DNA of 64,000 bases, from positions 227,973 to 291,972 of the forward strand of contig CABQLY010000001.1 in NCBI GenBank assembly GCA_902465155.1. The letters are read 5' to 3'. Numbering within the stretch: position 1 is the first letter of the stretch; every line of letters begins with the position of its first letter. The notes beneath the pieces were generated by a model. The model saw only the letters and a list, made by a program, of their open reading frames with translations, searched no databases and was not told where the DNA came from. The stretch comes from an uncultured Oscillospiraceae bacterium (GTDB lineage: Bacteria > Bacillota > Clostridia > Oscillospirales > Acutalibacteraceae). Positions 34,699 through 42,463 of this stretch are shown here, piece after piece. Position numbers and translations under genes: made by a program.

Positions 34699-35286
34699 AT
34701 GAAAAAATTAGCAGCCCTGTTTTTAGCAGCCCTGCTGGCGGCCCTTTGCTGCGGCTGCGGCACCCAAAAAGGGGATGAAAACGCCAAAGCAAGCTCTTCG
34801 GCCTACGCGGTAGATATTGCCGCACTGGCGGCCGGCGGCAAAATTCCCGAAATTAAATTTGCGCTTGGCACAAATGTAGACGAATTAAAAGAAAAGTTTA
34901 AAGATACGGTAGAGCCCGGCGCCGAGGTAGACGACCTAACCGAAACACAGGGCGAAAAAACCGTTTGGTTAGACGGCGGCAGCGTGCTTTTTTGCTACGA
35001 AAAAGCAAAAAAGGAAAACGGCGTTAGCCTAATTGTTGCGCGGGAGTACGCCTACAACTTTTCTATGGGCGGGGTTTACGCGCAGGAGGATGTTATTGCT
35101 GCCATGGGCGATTTAAAATACGAAAAATCGGCCGCAACCGATGATGATGTATTTTTTATGCCAACCACGCCGGCCAATTGCGAAAAGCTAAGCTACATTA
35201 CCGGCCAAAATGTGTTAAACTTTATTTTTGTAGACGGCACCCTTTCGGCCGCCGTGCTGTACAACCCAGAAAACTGGACGGTGTAA
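34699..35286 (+). CDS. Putative lipoprotein, unknown function
   Basis: 195 residues. A basic N-terminus and hydrophobic core (MKKLAALFLAALLAALCCGC) look like a lipoprotein signal with Cys at 18-21; which one is lipidated is unclear. The mature part has an acidic helical motif (GTNVDELKEKFKDTVEPGAE) and a beta-rich core. No family was recognised. ATG behind AAAAAGGAGCGG, 48 bases after the PBP2 gene, so probably co-transcribed with the elongasome genes; a cell-envelope role is inferred only from this position. Confidence 0.75.
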   Translation: MKKLAALFLAALLAALCCGCGTQKGDENAKASSSAYAVDIAALAAGGKIPEIKFALGTNVDELKEKFKDTVEPGAEVDDLTETQGEKTVWLDGGSVLFCYEKAKKENGVSLIVAREYAYNFSMGGVYAQEDVIAAMGDLKYEKSAATDDDVFFMPTTPANCEKLSYITGQNVLNFIFVDGTLSAAVLYNPENWTV

Positions 35287-35318
35287 CGCCTTTAGCCGGG
35301 CAAAACCGGTAAATGCGG

Positions 35319-35347
35319 TTGCATTATTGCTTTAGTTGTGGTATACT
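35319..35347 (+). promoter_or_regulatory. Sigma-A promoter
   Basis: TTGCAT (35319-35324), 17-bp spacer, TATACT (35342-35347), just ahead of the gene at 35382. Confidence 0.75.
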
Positions 35348-35381
35348 ATACGGCGTTGGCGCCAATGGCAGAGGTGTTTTT

Positions 35382-36047
35382 ATGTTAAAAACTGCGCAAA
35401 AACGCGGGCTCTGCGCGCGGCTTGCAAATTTTTGGTACTACTATAAATGGTACACGGTGGTAGCGCTGGTGGTGGCGGTTACGGTTGCCGTTTCGGTTAC
35501 GCAGTGCGCCCGCGCCCCAAAGTACGATTATACCCTGCTGCTGGCCAGCTCCGAGGTGCAGTTTTCTACCGCGCAGATAACGGCGTTAGAACAGCAGCTT
35601 AGCGCCTACGCTGCTGACCTAAACGGCGACGGCACCGCCAATGTGCGACTGTTAGATTGCACTTACAGCAGCGCCTTTTCTACGCGAGAGGTTGTAAACG
35701 GCCAAAAGCAAAAGCTGCAGTCGCAGCTTATGAATAACTCCGGCGCGTTGTTAATAATTACCGACGACGCCAGCTTTAACTGGCTAAACAGCATTACCGA
35801 GGGCGGATTTATGGAAAACCTAAACCTACCGCTGAACAATGGTCGCGCGGTAGACCTCAACCTAAACGGCCTTTACACGGCGGCGCAAAAGCAGTGCGAC
35901 AGCAGTCTGCAATGGCCCAAAGCTTTAAAGATTTCCCGCAGAATTGTTAAAAACACGCTTATAGAGCGTGACGAGAAAATGGCCGAGAATTTAAAAAACA
36001 ATAACGACTTTTTAAACCGCTTTTTAAGCAATACTAAAGCTTCGTAA
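35382..36047 (+). CDS. Single-span membrane protein, unknown function
   Basis: 221 residues from the ATG behind GAGGTGTTTTT; a longer in-frame start lies upstream of or within the promoter and is rejected. A short basic N-terminus with aromatic residues (FWYYYKWYTVVALVVAVTVAV) gives one membrane helix. The extracytoplasmic domain looks alpha/beta (YTLLLASSEVQFSTAQITAL; GALLIITDDASFNWL) and contains DLNGDGTANVRLLD, an EF-loop-like acidic stretch. The family was not identified. It is between an envelope gene and yebC with its own promoter. Confidence 0.7.
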   Translation: MLKTAQKRGLCARLANFWYYYKWYTVVALVVAVTVAVSVTQCARAPKYDYTLLLASSEVQFSTAQITALEQQLSAYAADLNGDGTANVRLLDCTYSSAFSTREVVNGQKQKLQSQLMNNSGALLIITDDASFNWLNSITEGGFMENLNLPLNNGRAVDLNLNGLYTAAQKQCDSSLQWPKALKISRRIVKNTLIERDEKMAENLKNNNDFLNRFLSNTKAS

Positions 36048-36210
36048 AGCAATAAAAAAGGCTTTTAAAGCACAACATTTAGCTTTACCGGTAGGTTTGG
36101 CGCTGTGCAAACCCCAAAGGGGCAAGCTACTGTTAGTGGTAATGGCTTGCTGTTAGGGTAAGGCGCCGGCTTAAAAGGCGTCTTTGGCAGGCTTATTTTT
36201 GTTTTAGCTT

Positions 36211-36230
36211 ATTGGTGCGTCAGCACCAAT
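36211..36230. other. 20-bp inverted repeat upstream of yebC
   Basis: ATTGGTGC and GCACCAAT flank GTCA, 30 bases before the yebC start codon. It could be an operator or a leader hairpin. There is no T-run, so it is not a terminator. Confidence 0.5.
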
Positions 36231-36259
36231 ATTTGAATTTTTTGAAGGGATGAATGACT

Positions 36260-36994
36260 ATGTCGGGACACTCCAAGTGGAGCACAATTAAAAGAAAAAA
36301 GGAAAAAACCGATCAGCAGCGCGCCAAGGTATTTACCAAAATTGGGCGCGAGTTGGCGGTAGTTGTTAAGGCCGGCGGGCCGGACCCAAATGTAAACAGC
36401 AAGCTGAAGGATGTTATTGCAAAGGCCAAGGCCGCCAATGTACCGAACGACAACATTGACCGCATTATTAAAAAAGCCGCGGGCGAGGATGACGGCAAGG
36501 TTTACGAAAACATTATTTACGAGGGCTACGGCCCCAGCGGCGTTGCCGTGATTGTAGAGGCGTTAACCGAAAACCGCAACCGCACCGCCGGGGATGTGCG
36601 CCATTATTTTGATAAATTTGGCGGCAATTTGGGCCAAAACGGCTCGGTTATGTTTATGTTTAACCGCGTTGGCACCATTACGGTAGATGCCGCCGGGCTG
36701 GAGGAGGACACCGTTATGGAGGACGCCTTAGAGGCCGGCGCCGACGATTTTAACACCGACGGTGATGTTTTTGAAATTACCACCCCGCCCAACGATTTAG
36801 GCAAGGTGCGCGACGCCTTAGAGGCCAAGGGCTACAGCTTTCTTTCGGCCGAGGTGGAGTATGTGCCAACTACCATGACGACCCTAACCGACCCGGCCGA
36901 CATTGAAAACATGGAAAAAATGATTGATATGTTTGAGGAAAACGACGATGTTCAGGCCATTTGGCACAACTGGGAAATGCCGGAGGAAGAATAA
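36260..36994 (+). CDS. yebC: YebC/PmpR family protein
   Basis: 244 residues starting MSGHSKWSTIKRKKEKTDQQ at the second of two close ATGs, with GAAGGGATGA as ribosome binding site. Family marks: IDRIIKKAAG, YEGYGPSGVAVIVEALTENR and an acidic C-terminus. YebC proteins are described as transcription regulators and, more recently, as ribosome-associated factors that help at proline stretches. Monocistronic. Confidence 0.95.
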   Translation: MSGHSKWSTIKRKKEKTDQQRAKVFTKIGRELAVVVKAGGPDPNVNSKLKDVIAKAKAANVPNDNIDRIIKKAAGEDDGKVYENIIYEGYGPSGVAVIVEALTENRNRTAGDVRHYFDKFGGNLGQNGSVMFMFNRVGTITVDAAGLEEDTVMEDALEAGADDFNTDGDVFEITTPPNDLGKVRDALEAKGYSFLSAEVEYVPTTMTTLTDPADIENMEKMIDMFEENDDVQAIWHNWEMPEEE

Positions 36995-37137
36995 TTTTTT
37001 AAACTGTGCGGCAGCGCCAAAGCCTGCCGCCGTTACTTAAAAAAGCAAAAATGTGGCCGCCTAAAGGGTAAAATAACGGTTTTTTGCTTATTGCCTTTTA
37101 AGGCGCCAATTTTAATAAAAGGTTTTTAAAAGGGTAT

Positions 37138-37180
37138 GCGCCGGGGGTTTAGCCCGGGCGCACGCCCGTTCTGTTTTTTT
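37138..37180 (+). terminator. Possible terminator upstream of the MATE gene
   Basis: GCGCCGGGG (from 37138) pairs with CCCGGGCGC (to 37161) with one mismatch; a T7 run follows only after 12 bases. It may end the yebC transcript. Otherwise 36995-37299 holds no gene; a weak TTGCGG/TATAAA pair (37256-37284) lies too close to the MATE start to be convincing. Confidence 0.45.
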
Positions 37181-37299
37181 GCAAAACTTTTTGTGTCACC
37201 GCTTGGGAAGGGTGTTTATTAAAAATTGCCGCAAAACGGTTGGCGCGGTTCGGCCTTGCGGCCGCTTTTAACTATTGTTATAAAACGAAAAGGTGAAGT

Positions 37300-38628
37300 A
37301 TGAACATTAAATTATCAGACAGTTTTAGCTACAAACGGCTTATTCAGTTTACGCTGCCCTCGGTTGCTATGATGGTGTTTACCTCCATTTACGGCGTGGT
37401 AGACGGATTTTTTGTTTCAAACTACGCGGGCAAAACCGCTTTTGCCGCCGTTAATTTAATAATGCCCTTTTTAATGCTGCTGGGCACCGTTGGCTTTATG
37501 TTTGGTACCGGCGGCAGCGCGTTGGTGGCTAAATACATGGGGCAGGGCCGGGCCGAAAAGGCCAACCGACTTTTTTCGTTGTTTGTTTATTTTTCGGCCG
37601 CTTTGGGTACGGTTATTAGCGTTTTGGCCTTTATTTTTATTCGGCCAATTGCTGTGGCCCTGGGGGCCGACGGCGCCATGCTGCAAAACTGCGTGCTGTA
37701 CGGACGAATTATTATTGTCGCCGCGCCGGCCTTTATTTTGCAGCAGGAGTTTCAAAGCTTTTTTGTAACGGCGCAAAAGCCAACGCTGGGGCTAATTGCA
37801 ACCGTTGTTAGCGGCGTTACCAACATGGTGCTGGATGCCCTTTTTGTTGGCGGCTTTGGCTGGGGCATTGCCGGTGCCGCCGTTGCAACCGCGCTTAGCC
37901 AGCTGGTTGGGGCGGTTATTCCGCTTTGCTACTTTTTTCGCAAAAACAACAGCCCGCTGCGCCTTGGCAAAACCGGCTACAACGGCAAAGCGCTGCTTAA
38001 GGCCGTTACCAACGGCTCCTCCGAGCTTATGAGCAATGTTTCAATGTCGCTGGTAAATATGCTGTACAATTTTCAGCTTATGAAGTACGCCGGCGAAAAC
38101 GGCGTGGCCTCTTACGGGGTGTTAATGTATGTAAATTTTGTGTTTATTGCGGTGTTTATTGGCTACTCTATTGGCGTGGCGCCGGTTGTTAGCTTTCACT
38201 TTGGGGCGGGCAACCACGGCGAGCTGCGCTCTTTGCGCCGCAAAAGCTTTGTGCTAATTGGCGGCTGCTCGGTTGTTATGCTGCTGTTGGCCGAGCTGTT
38301 TGGCACGCCGCTGGCCCGCTTTTTTGTGGGGTACGATGCCGAGCTGCTGCAGCTAACGGCGCGCGGGTTCCAAATTTTTTCGTTCTCCTTTTTATTTGCC
38401 GGGCTCAGCATTTTTGGTTCGGCCTTTTTCACCGCGCTTAACGACGGGCTAACCTCGGCTCTCATCTCTTTTTTACGAACTTTGGTGTTCCAGGTTGCGG
38501 CCGTGCTGCTGTTGCCCCTAATTTTTGGTATTGACGGCGTTTGGTTCTCGGTAGTGGCGGCCGAGCTGGTTGCCTGTACGGTGTCGCTTATTTTTATTGC
38601 CGCCAAGCGCAAAAAATACGGCTATTAA
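37300..38628 (+). CDS. MATE family efflux transporter
   Basis: 442 residues and twelve hydrophobic segments in two homologous halves. The N-terminal YKRLIQFTLPSVAMMVFTSI and VVDGFFVSNYAGKTAFAAVN and the second-half GVAPVVSFHFGAGNHGELRS match the MATE (NorM/DinF-like) fold. It exports organic cations or drugs by Na+ or H+ antiport; the substrate is unknown. ATG behind AAAAGGTGAAGT. It lies directly upstream of the barstar/barnase cassette, though no functional link is visible. Confidence 0.93.
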   Translation: MNIKLSDSFSYKRLIQFTLPSVAMMVFTSIYGVVDGFFVSNYAGKTAFAAVNLIMPFLMLLGTVGFMFGTGGSALVAKYMGQGRAEKANRLFSLFVYFSAALGTVISVLAFIFIRPIAVALGADGAMLQNCVLYGRIIIVAAPAFILQQEFQSFFVTAQKPTLGLIATVVSGVTNMVLDALFVGGFGWGIAGAAVATALSQLVGAVIPLCYFFRKNNSPLRLGKTGYNGKALLKAVTNGSSELMSNVSMSLVNMLYNFQLMKYAGENGVASYGVLMYVNFVFIAVFIGYSIGVAPVVSFHFGAGNHGELRSLRRKSFVLIGGCSVVMLLLAELFGTPLARFFVGYDAELLQLTARGFQIFSFSFLFAGLSIFGSAFFTALNDGLTSALISFLRTLVFQVAAVLLLPLIFGIDGVWFSVVAAELVACTVSLIFIAAKRKKYGY

Positions 38629-38676
38629 AAAAACTGGCCGCGCCTTGCGGCTTTGGGCGGCCAACCAATTGGGCGG

Positions 38677-38907
38677 GTTAAAATGAAAGTTATTCAATTA
38701 AATTTAACAGGCTGCAAGGGCTACTACGAGCTGCACGAAAGAATACGGCAGGCGTTTGATTTTCCCGATTTTTATGGCCATAATTGGAGCGCGTTTTGGG
38801 ACCTTTTGTGGAGCGAGTGCGACGCCGACCGGGTGGAAATTACCGGGGAGGGCACTTTGCCCGAGTATTTTAAAAAAGACCTTGCCAAGCTGCACGAAAT
38901 TTTGGAG
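38677..38907. repeat. 231-bp exact direct repeat, copy 1 (barstar)
   Basis: Identical base for base to 39630-39860. It covers the last six bases of the leader and codons 1-75 of the first barstar gene. The two genes differ only in the 3' part, apart from the shared final FAPFSY coding segment. Confidence 0.95.
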
Positions 38908-38970
38908 CGGAAAATTGAATTTCGCAAGCAGTTCCATTTTGCTCCGTTCTCGTACCAGGTAATTAGTTAG
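38683..38970 (+). CDS. Barstar family immunity protein (copy 1)
   Basis: 95 residues from the ATG giving MKVIQLNLTGCKGYYELHER. The central FPDFYGHNWSAFWDLLW matches the barstar motif whose aromatic and acidic residues plug the barnase active site. Barstar is a cytoplasmic inhibitor of barnase-type RNases. The ribosome binding site is poor (GGGCGGG). It lies 54 bases after the MATE gene and 82 bases before the barnase gene. It differs from copy 2 in residues 76-94 only (KIEFRKQFH against NAEFCKQNN; SYQ against SYR). Confidence 0.93.
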   Translation: MKVIQLNLTGCKGYYELHERIRQAFDFPDFYGHNWSAFWDLLWSECDADRVEITGEGTLPEYFKKDLAKLHEILERKIEFRKQFHFAPFSYQVIS

Positions 38971-39052
38971 GCGGCCGTTTTAAAAAAGTAAAACAGTAGG
39001 GGGAAATTGAGAATAATTGCCATTATAATATTGGCCAAGGAGTTGATATTAT

Positions 39053-39619
39053 ATGGGATTTTTTCAAACGCTCTCGGCCATTATAACAACAAAAATACAA
39101 CCCGAAATAGACCTTAGCAGCAATTATAAAGCTTATTACAGTATTGACGATTACCGTCGGTGCTATGAATGTGAAAATGCGCAGGGAAAGCTTTGGGAAC
39201 TGGACGCACCGGTTGAACCGTGGTACCAGCCAAAGCTGCACGCTTTTTGTCGTTGCTTTATTGCCCGGGCGCTTACGGTAAAGGCTTCAACCGCTACGGC
39301 AAACGGTTTTAATGGGGCAGATTGGTTTTTAAAATATTTGGGTCGATTGCCCGAATACTACATTTCGAAAGAATTAGCTGGGGTACTTGGCTGGAAAAAA
39401 GGCAAAGCACCCTCCAATTCCTGCCCGGGCAAAATGCTTGCGTGCGGAGAATATAAAAACGATGACGGCCATTTGCCCGCCGCGCCCGGGCGCTCGTGGC
39501 AGGAGGCAGATATTAATTACACAAACGGAAAACGGAACGGCCAAAGAATTGTGTGGTCAAATGATGGGCTGGTTTTTGTAAGCTACGACCATTACGAAAC
39601 CTTTATTGAGGTTATTTAG
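39053..39619 (+). CDS. Barnase-type ribonuclease toxin with cysteine/histidine N-terminal module
   Basis: 188 residues. Residues about 84-188 are a barnase homologue with every catalytic residue in place: Lys106 (YISKELAG), Glu151 (RSWQEADINYT), Arg161 and Arg165 (NGKRNGQRIVW) and His180 (DHYETF), equivalent to barnase K27, E73, R83, R87 and H102. The N-terminus has no signal peptide. It carries C37xxC40 and H63xxC66xC68 in CYECENAQGKLWEL and PKLHAFCRCF, a pattern seen in phage Mu gpF/SPP1 gp7-like head proteins and some toxin leaders. It is flanked by two barstar genes. No LXG, WXG or RHS delivery domain is present. ATG behind AAGGAG. Confidence 0.93.
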   Translation: MGFFQTLSAIITTKIQPEIDLSSNYKAYYSIDDYRRCYECENAQGKLWELDAPVEPWYQPKLHAFCRCFIARALTVKASTATANGFNGADWFLKYLGRLPEYYISKELAGVLGWKKGKAPSNSCPGKMLACGEYKNDDGHLPAAPGRSWQEADINYTNGKRNGQRIVWSNDGLVFVSYDHYETFIEVI

Positions 39620-39629
39620 GAGGGGGATT

Positions 39630-39860
39630 GTTAAAATGAAAGTTATTCAATTAAATTTAACAGGCTGCAAGGGCTACTACGAGCTGCACGAAAGAATACG
39701 GCAGGCGTTTGATTTTCCCGATTTTTATGGCCATAATTGGAGCGCGTTTTGGGACCTTTTGTGGAGCGAGTGCGACGCCGACCGGGTGGAAATTACCGGG
39801 GAGGGCACTTTGCCCGAGTATTTTAAAAAAGACCTTGCCAAGCTGCACGAAATTTTGGAG
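39630..39860. repeat. 231-bp exact direct repeat, copy 2 (barstar)
   Basis: Identical to 38677-38907. Zero differences over 231 bases, including synonymous sites, mean very recent duplication or gene conversion. Confidence 0.95.
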
Positions 39861-39923
39861 AGAAACGCCGAGTTTTGCAAGCAAAATAATTTTGCTCCGT
39901 TCTCGTACCGGGTAATTAGTTAG
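39636..39923 (+). CDS. Barstar family immunity protein (copy 2)
   Basis: 95 residues, identical to copy 1 through residue 75. ATG behind TAGGAGGGGG, a much better ribosome binding site than copy 1, and only 16 bases after the barnase stop, so this is the coupled immunity gene. The last helix differs (RNAEFCKQNNFAPFSYRVIS). The 3' sequence after the stop (GGCGGC) is shared again with copy 1. Confidence 0.93.
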   Translation: MKVIQLNLTGCKGYYELHERIRQAFDFPDFYGHNWSAFWDLLWSECDADRVEITGEGTLPEYFKKDLAKLHEILERNAEFCKQNNFAPFSYRVIS

Positions 39924-40000
39924 GCGGCACCGACAGGGGCCGCCGCTTTGGCATTTTTTGCTTTTGGCGCTGCATTTGTAAACAAAATATAAAACCGTAA

Positions 40001-40037
40001 AACACCCCTTGACAATTGCGCAAGGGGTGTTTATAAT
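40001..40037 (+). promoter_or_regulatory. MarR-ABC promoter with 31-bp inverted repeat
   Basis: TTGACA (40009-40014), 17-bp spacer, TATAAT (40032-40037). The perfect arms AACACCCCTTG (40001-40011) and CAAGGGGTGTT (40021-40031) enclose most of the -35 and the whole spacer, so a bound regulator would block polymerase. Confidence 0.85.
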
Positions 40038-40049
40038 AAAAAAGTAAAT

Positions 40050-40065
40050 TGTTAGGGCACTAACA
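40050..40065. promoter_or_regulatory. MarR-type operator candidate
   Basis: TGTTAGGGCACTAACA, with 6-base arms, lies at about +6 to +21 of the predicted transcript. It resembles operators of MarR repressors that control their own exporter operons. The leader from 40066 to 40268 also contains a CCGGCACC/GGTGCCGG hairpin (40225-40247). Confidence 0.65.
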
Positions 40066-40268
40066 GTTATTCGGCTTTGCAAAAAATGTACGCTGTGTTG
40101 GCCGGCGCGCTTTAAAAGCCGGCGTTTGGCCGGGTGTGCCGGTGCCGGGCAATAAAGGGTTTGGCTGCCTGCAGGGGCGCCGGTACGGCCAATTTTGCGC
40201 AAGGCCGCAAAAATATAAATAACGCCGGCACCGCCGCAGGGTGCCGGGCTTAGCCGCTTTAAGGGGGA

Positions 40269-40724
40269 ATGTTTTTGGATCCGCAAAATAACATTGGTTT
40301 TCAGCTGCGGCTGGTTACCAATTTGGCAAAAAAGCAAATTGAGCAATATATGCGGCAGCAAAATTACGAAAAGCTGACCCGTATGCAGGGCTTTATTATT
40401 AGCTACCTTTACCGCAACCAAAACCGCGAGGTTTTTCAGCGGGATATTGAAGCAGAATTTTCGGTGCAGCGCTCTACGGTTACGGGTATGCTGCAGGTTA
40501 TGGAAAAGGACGGCCTAATTACCCGCAGCCCGGTTGACGGCGACAAACGGCTGAAAAAGCTGCAGTTAACCCAAAAGGCCGTTTTGCGGCACGAGTATTT
40601 TGAGCGGGGCGTGGAGCGCCTGGAAAAGCAAATGCAAAACGGGCTAAGCCCGGCGGAGCAGCGTAATTTTTTGGCCACCCTGCAAAAAATTAAAACGAAT
40701 TTAGAAAAGGAGCAACCGCTATGA
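40269..40724 (+). CDS. MarR family regulator
   Basis: 151 residues (149 if the TTG at 40275 is used; AAGGGGG sits only one base before the ATG, so the TTG is better spaced). The winged helix spans about 45-105: VFQRDIEAEFSVQRSTVTGM, then the wing KDGLITRSPVDGDKRLKKLQ. The gene heads a MarR-ABC-ABC operon and its stop overlaps the first ABC start (ATGA). It is probably an autorepressor released by the exporter substrate. Confidence 0.93.
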   Translation: MFLDPQNNIGFQLRLVTNLAKKQIEQYMRQQNYEKLTRMQGFIISYLYRNQNREVFQRDIEAEFSVQRSTVTGMLQVMEKDGLITRSPVDGDKRLKKLQLTQKAVLRHEYFERGVERLEKQMQNGLSPAEQRNFLATLQKIKTNLEKEQPL

Positions 40725-42463
40725 TCAAACGCTTACTGCAATGTGTGCGGGAGTATAAAAAAGATACCGTTTTAGCCCCCATTACCGTAACGCTGGAGGT
40801 AATTATGGAGGTCATTATTCCGCTGCTGATGTCGCGGTTAATAGATAACGGTATTAACGGCAACGGCGGCGCCGGCAATATGGCTTACATTTTAAAAATC
40901 GGCGCGGTTTTAATTGGCTGCTGCGCGCTTTCGCTAACCTTTGGGGGCCTGGCGGGGCATTACGCCGCAACCTCCTCGGCCGGGTTTGCCAAAAATTTGC
41001 GGCACGATATGTACTACAAGGTGCAAACCTTTTCTTTCTCCAGTATTGATAAATTTTCAACCTCCGGCATTGTAACGCGCATGACAACCGATGTTTCCAA
41101 CCTGCAAATGGCGTTTCAAATGGGGGTACGGGTGGCGTTTCGCAGCCCGGCAATGTTTATTTTTTCGCTTATCATGGCCTTTAGCATTAATGCGCGGCTT
41201 TCTTTAATCTTTTTGCTGGTTATTTTGGTGCTGGGCGTTGGCCTTTATTTTATTATGACGCACGCCCACCCCATTTTTGAGCGGGTATTTAAAACCTACG
41301 ACAAGCTGAATAATGTGGTGCAGGAGAATTTAAGCGGCATTCGGGTGGTAAAATCGTATGTTCGGGCCGAGCACGAGGACCAAAAGTTTAAAACCGTTTC
41401 GCAAAGCATTTACCGCGACTTTTCTAAAGCCGAGCGGCTGCTGGCCTTTAACTCGCCGCTCATGCAGTTTTGTATGTACGGCAGCATTTTGTCCATTGCC
41501 TGGTTTGGCTCGCACCTTATTGTTTCTAACAGCTTAACCCAAGGGGAGCTGCTGAGCCTAATTTCTTACGCTTCGCAAATTTTAATGAGCTTAATGATGC
41601 TTTCTATGATTTTTGTGCAGCTAACTATTTCTAAGGCCTGTGCCGAGCGCGTTTGCGAAATTTTGAACGAGCAAAGCACGGTGCAAAACCCCAAAAAGCC
41701 GGTATTAGAGGTACCAAACGGCAGCGTAGAATTTAAAAATGTTAGCTTTAGCTATGCCGGCCGCCCCGAATCATACTGTCTAAAAAATATTCAGGTGCAA
41801 ATAAAATCGGGCCAAACGGTTGGCATTATTGGGGGCACGGGCAGCGCAAAATCCAGCTTTGTAAACCTTATTCCCCGCCTGTACGATGCTACCGAGGGCG
41901 CCGTTTTGGTGGGTGGGCGCAATGTTAAGGAGTACGATTTAGAAGCCCTGCGAAATGCTGTTGCCGTGGTGCTGCAAAAAAATGTGCTGTTTTCGGGCAC
42001 CATAGAGGAAAACCTAAAATGGGGCAACGAGCAGGCCACAAGGGAAGAGCTGGTGCACGCCTGCAAGCTGGCGCAGGCTAACGAATTTATTACGGCCCTG
42101 CCAGAGGGCTACAACACCTACATAGAGCAGGGCGGCACCAATGTTTCGGGTGGACAAAAGCAGCGCCTTTGCATTGCCCGCGCTTTGCTGAAAAAGCCCA
42201 AAATTTTAATTTTAGATGATTCTACCAGCGCGGTAGATACCAAAACCGATTTGCTGATTCGCAACGCGCTTATTCACGAGCTGCCGCAAACCACCAAGCT
42301 GATTATTGCCCAGCGCATTTCCTCGGTGCAGGCGGCCGACCTAATTTTGGTGTTTGATAACGGCAAAATTGTTGCCGCCGGAACCCACGAGCAGCTGCTG
42401 CAAAGCAGCAACATTTACCGCGAGGTTTACACCTCGCAAAACAAAGGGGGTGCGTTACAATGA
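40721..42463 (+). CDS. Heterodimeric ABC exporter subunit, degenerate ATP site
   Basis: 580 residues with an exporter membrane domain (about 1-310) and an ATPase domain (about 335-575). Walker A reads GGTGSAKSS (371-379): Ala376 replaces the glycine before the lysine that is otherwise nearly invariant. Walker B ILILDD ends in D instead of catalytic E. Both point to the non-hydrolysing site of a heterodimer. The signature VSGGQ is intact and serves the partner's site. It is coupled to MarR upstream and to its partner downstream (both ATGA). Same length as, and closely related to, the gene at 159. Confidence 0.93.
   Translation: MIKRLLQCVREYKKDTVLAPITVTLEVIMEVIIPLLMSRLIDNGINGNGGAGNMAYILKIGAVLIGCCALSLTFGGLAGHYAATSSAGFAKNLRHDMYYKVQTFSFSSIDKFSTSGIVTRMTTDVSNLQMAFQMGVRVAFRSPAMFIFSLIMAFSINARLSLIFLLVILVLGVGLYFIMTHAHPIFERVFKTYDKLNNVVQENLSGIRVVKSYVRAEHEDQKFKTVSQSIYRDFSKAERLLAFNSPLMQFCMYGSILSIAWFGSHLIVSNSLTQGELLSLISYASQILMSLMMLSMIFVQLTISKACAERVCEILNEQSTVQNPKKPVLEVPNGSVEFKNVSFSYAGRPESYCLKNIQVQIKSGQTVGIIGGTGSAKSSFVNLIPRLYDATEGAVLVGGRNVKEYDLEALRNAVAVVLQKNVLFSGTIEENLKWGNEQATREELVHACKLAQANEFITALPEGYNTYIEQGGTNVSGGQKQRLCIARALLKKPKILILDDSTSAVDTKTDLLIRNALIHELPQTTKLIIAQRISSVQAADLILVFDNGKIVAAGTHEQLLQSSNIYREVYTSQNKGGALQ

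Noticed and set aside
37138..37299. Riboswitch or attenuator before the MATE gene
   Set aside because: A hairpin and T-run exist but no conserved aptamer core could be recognised.
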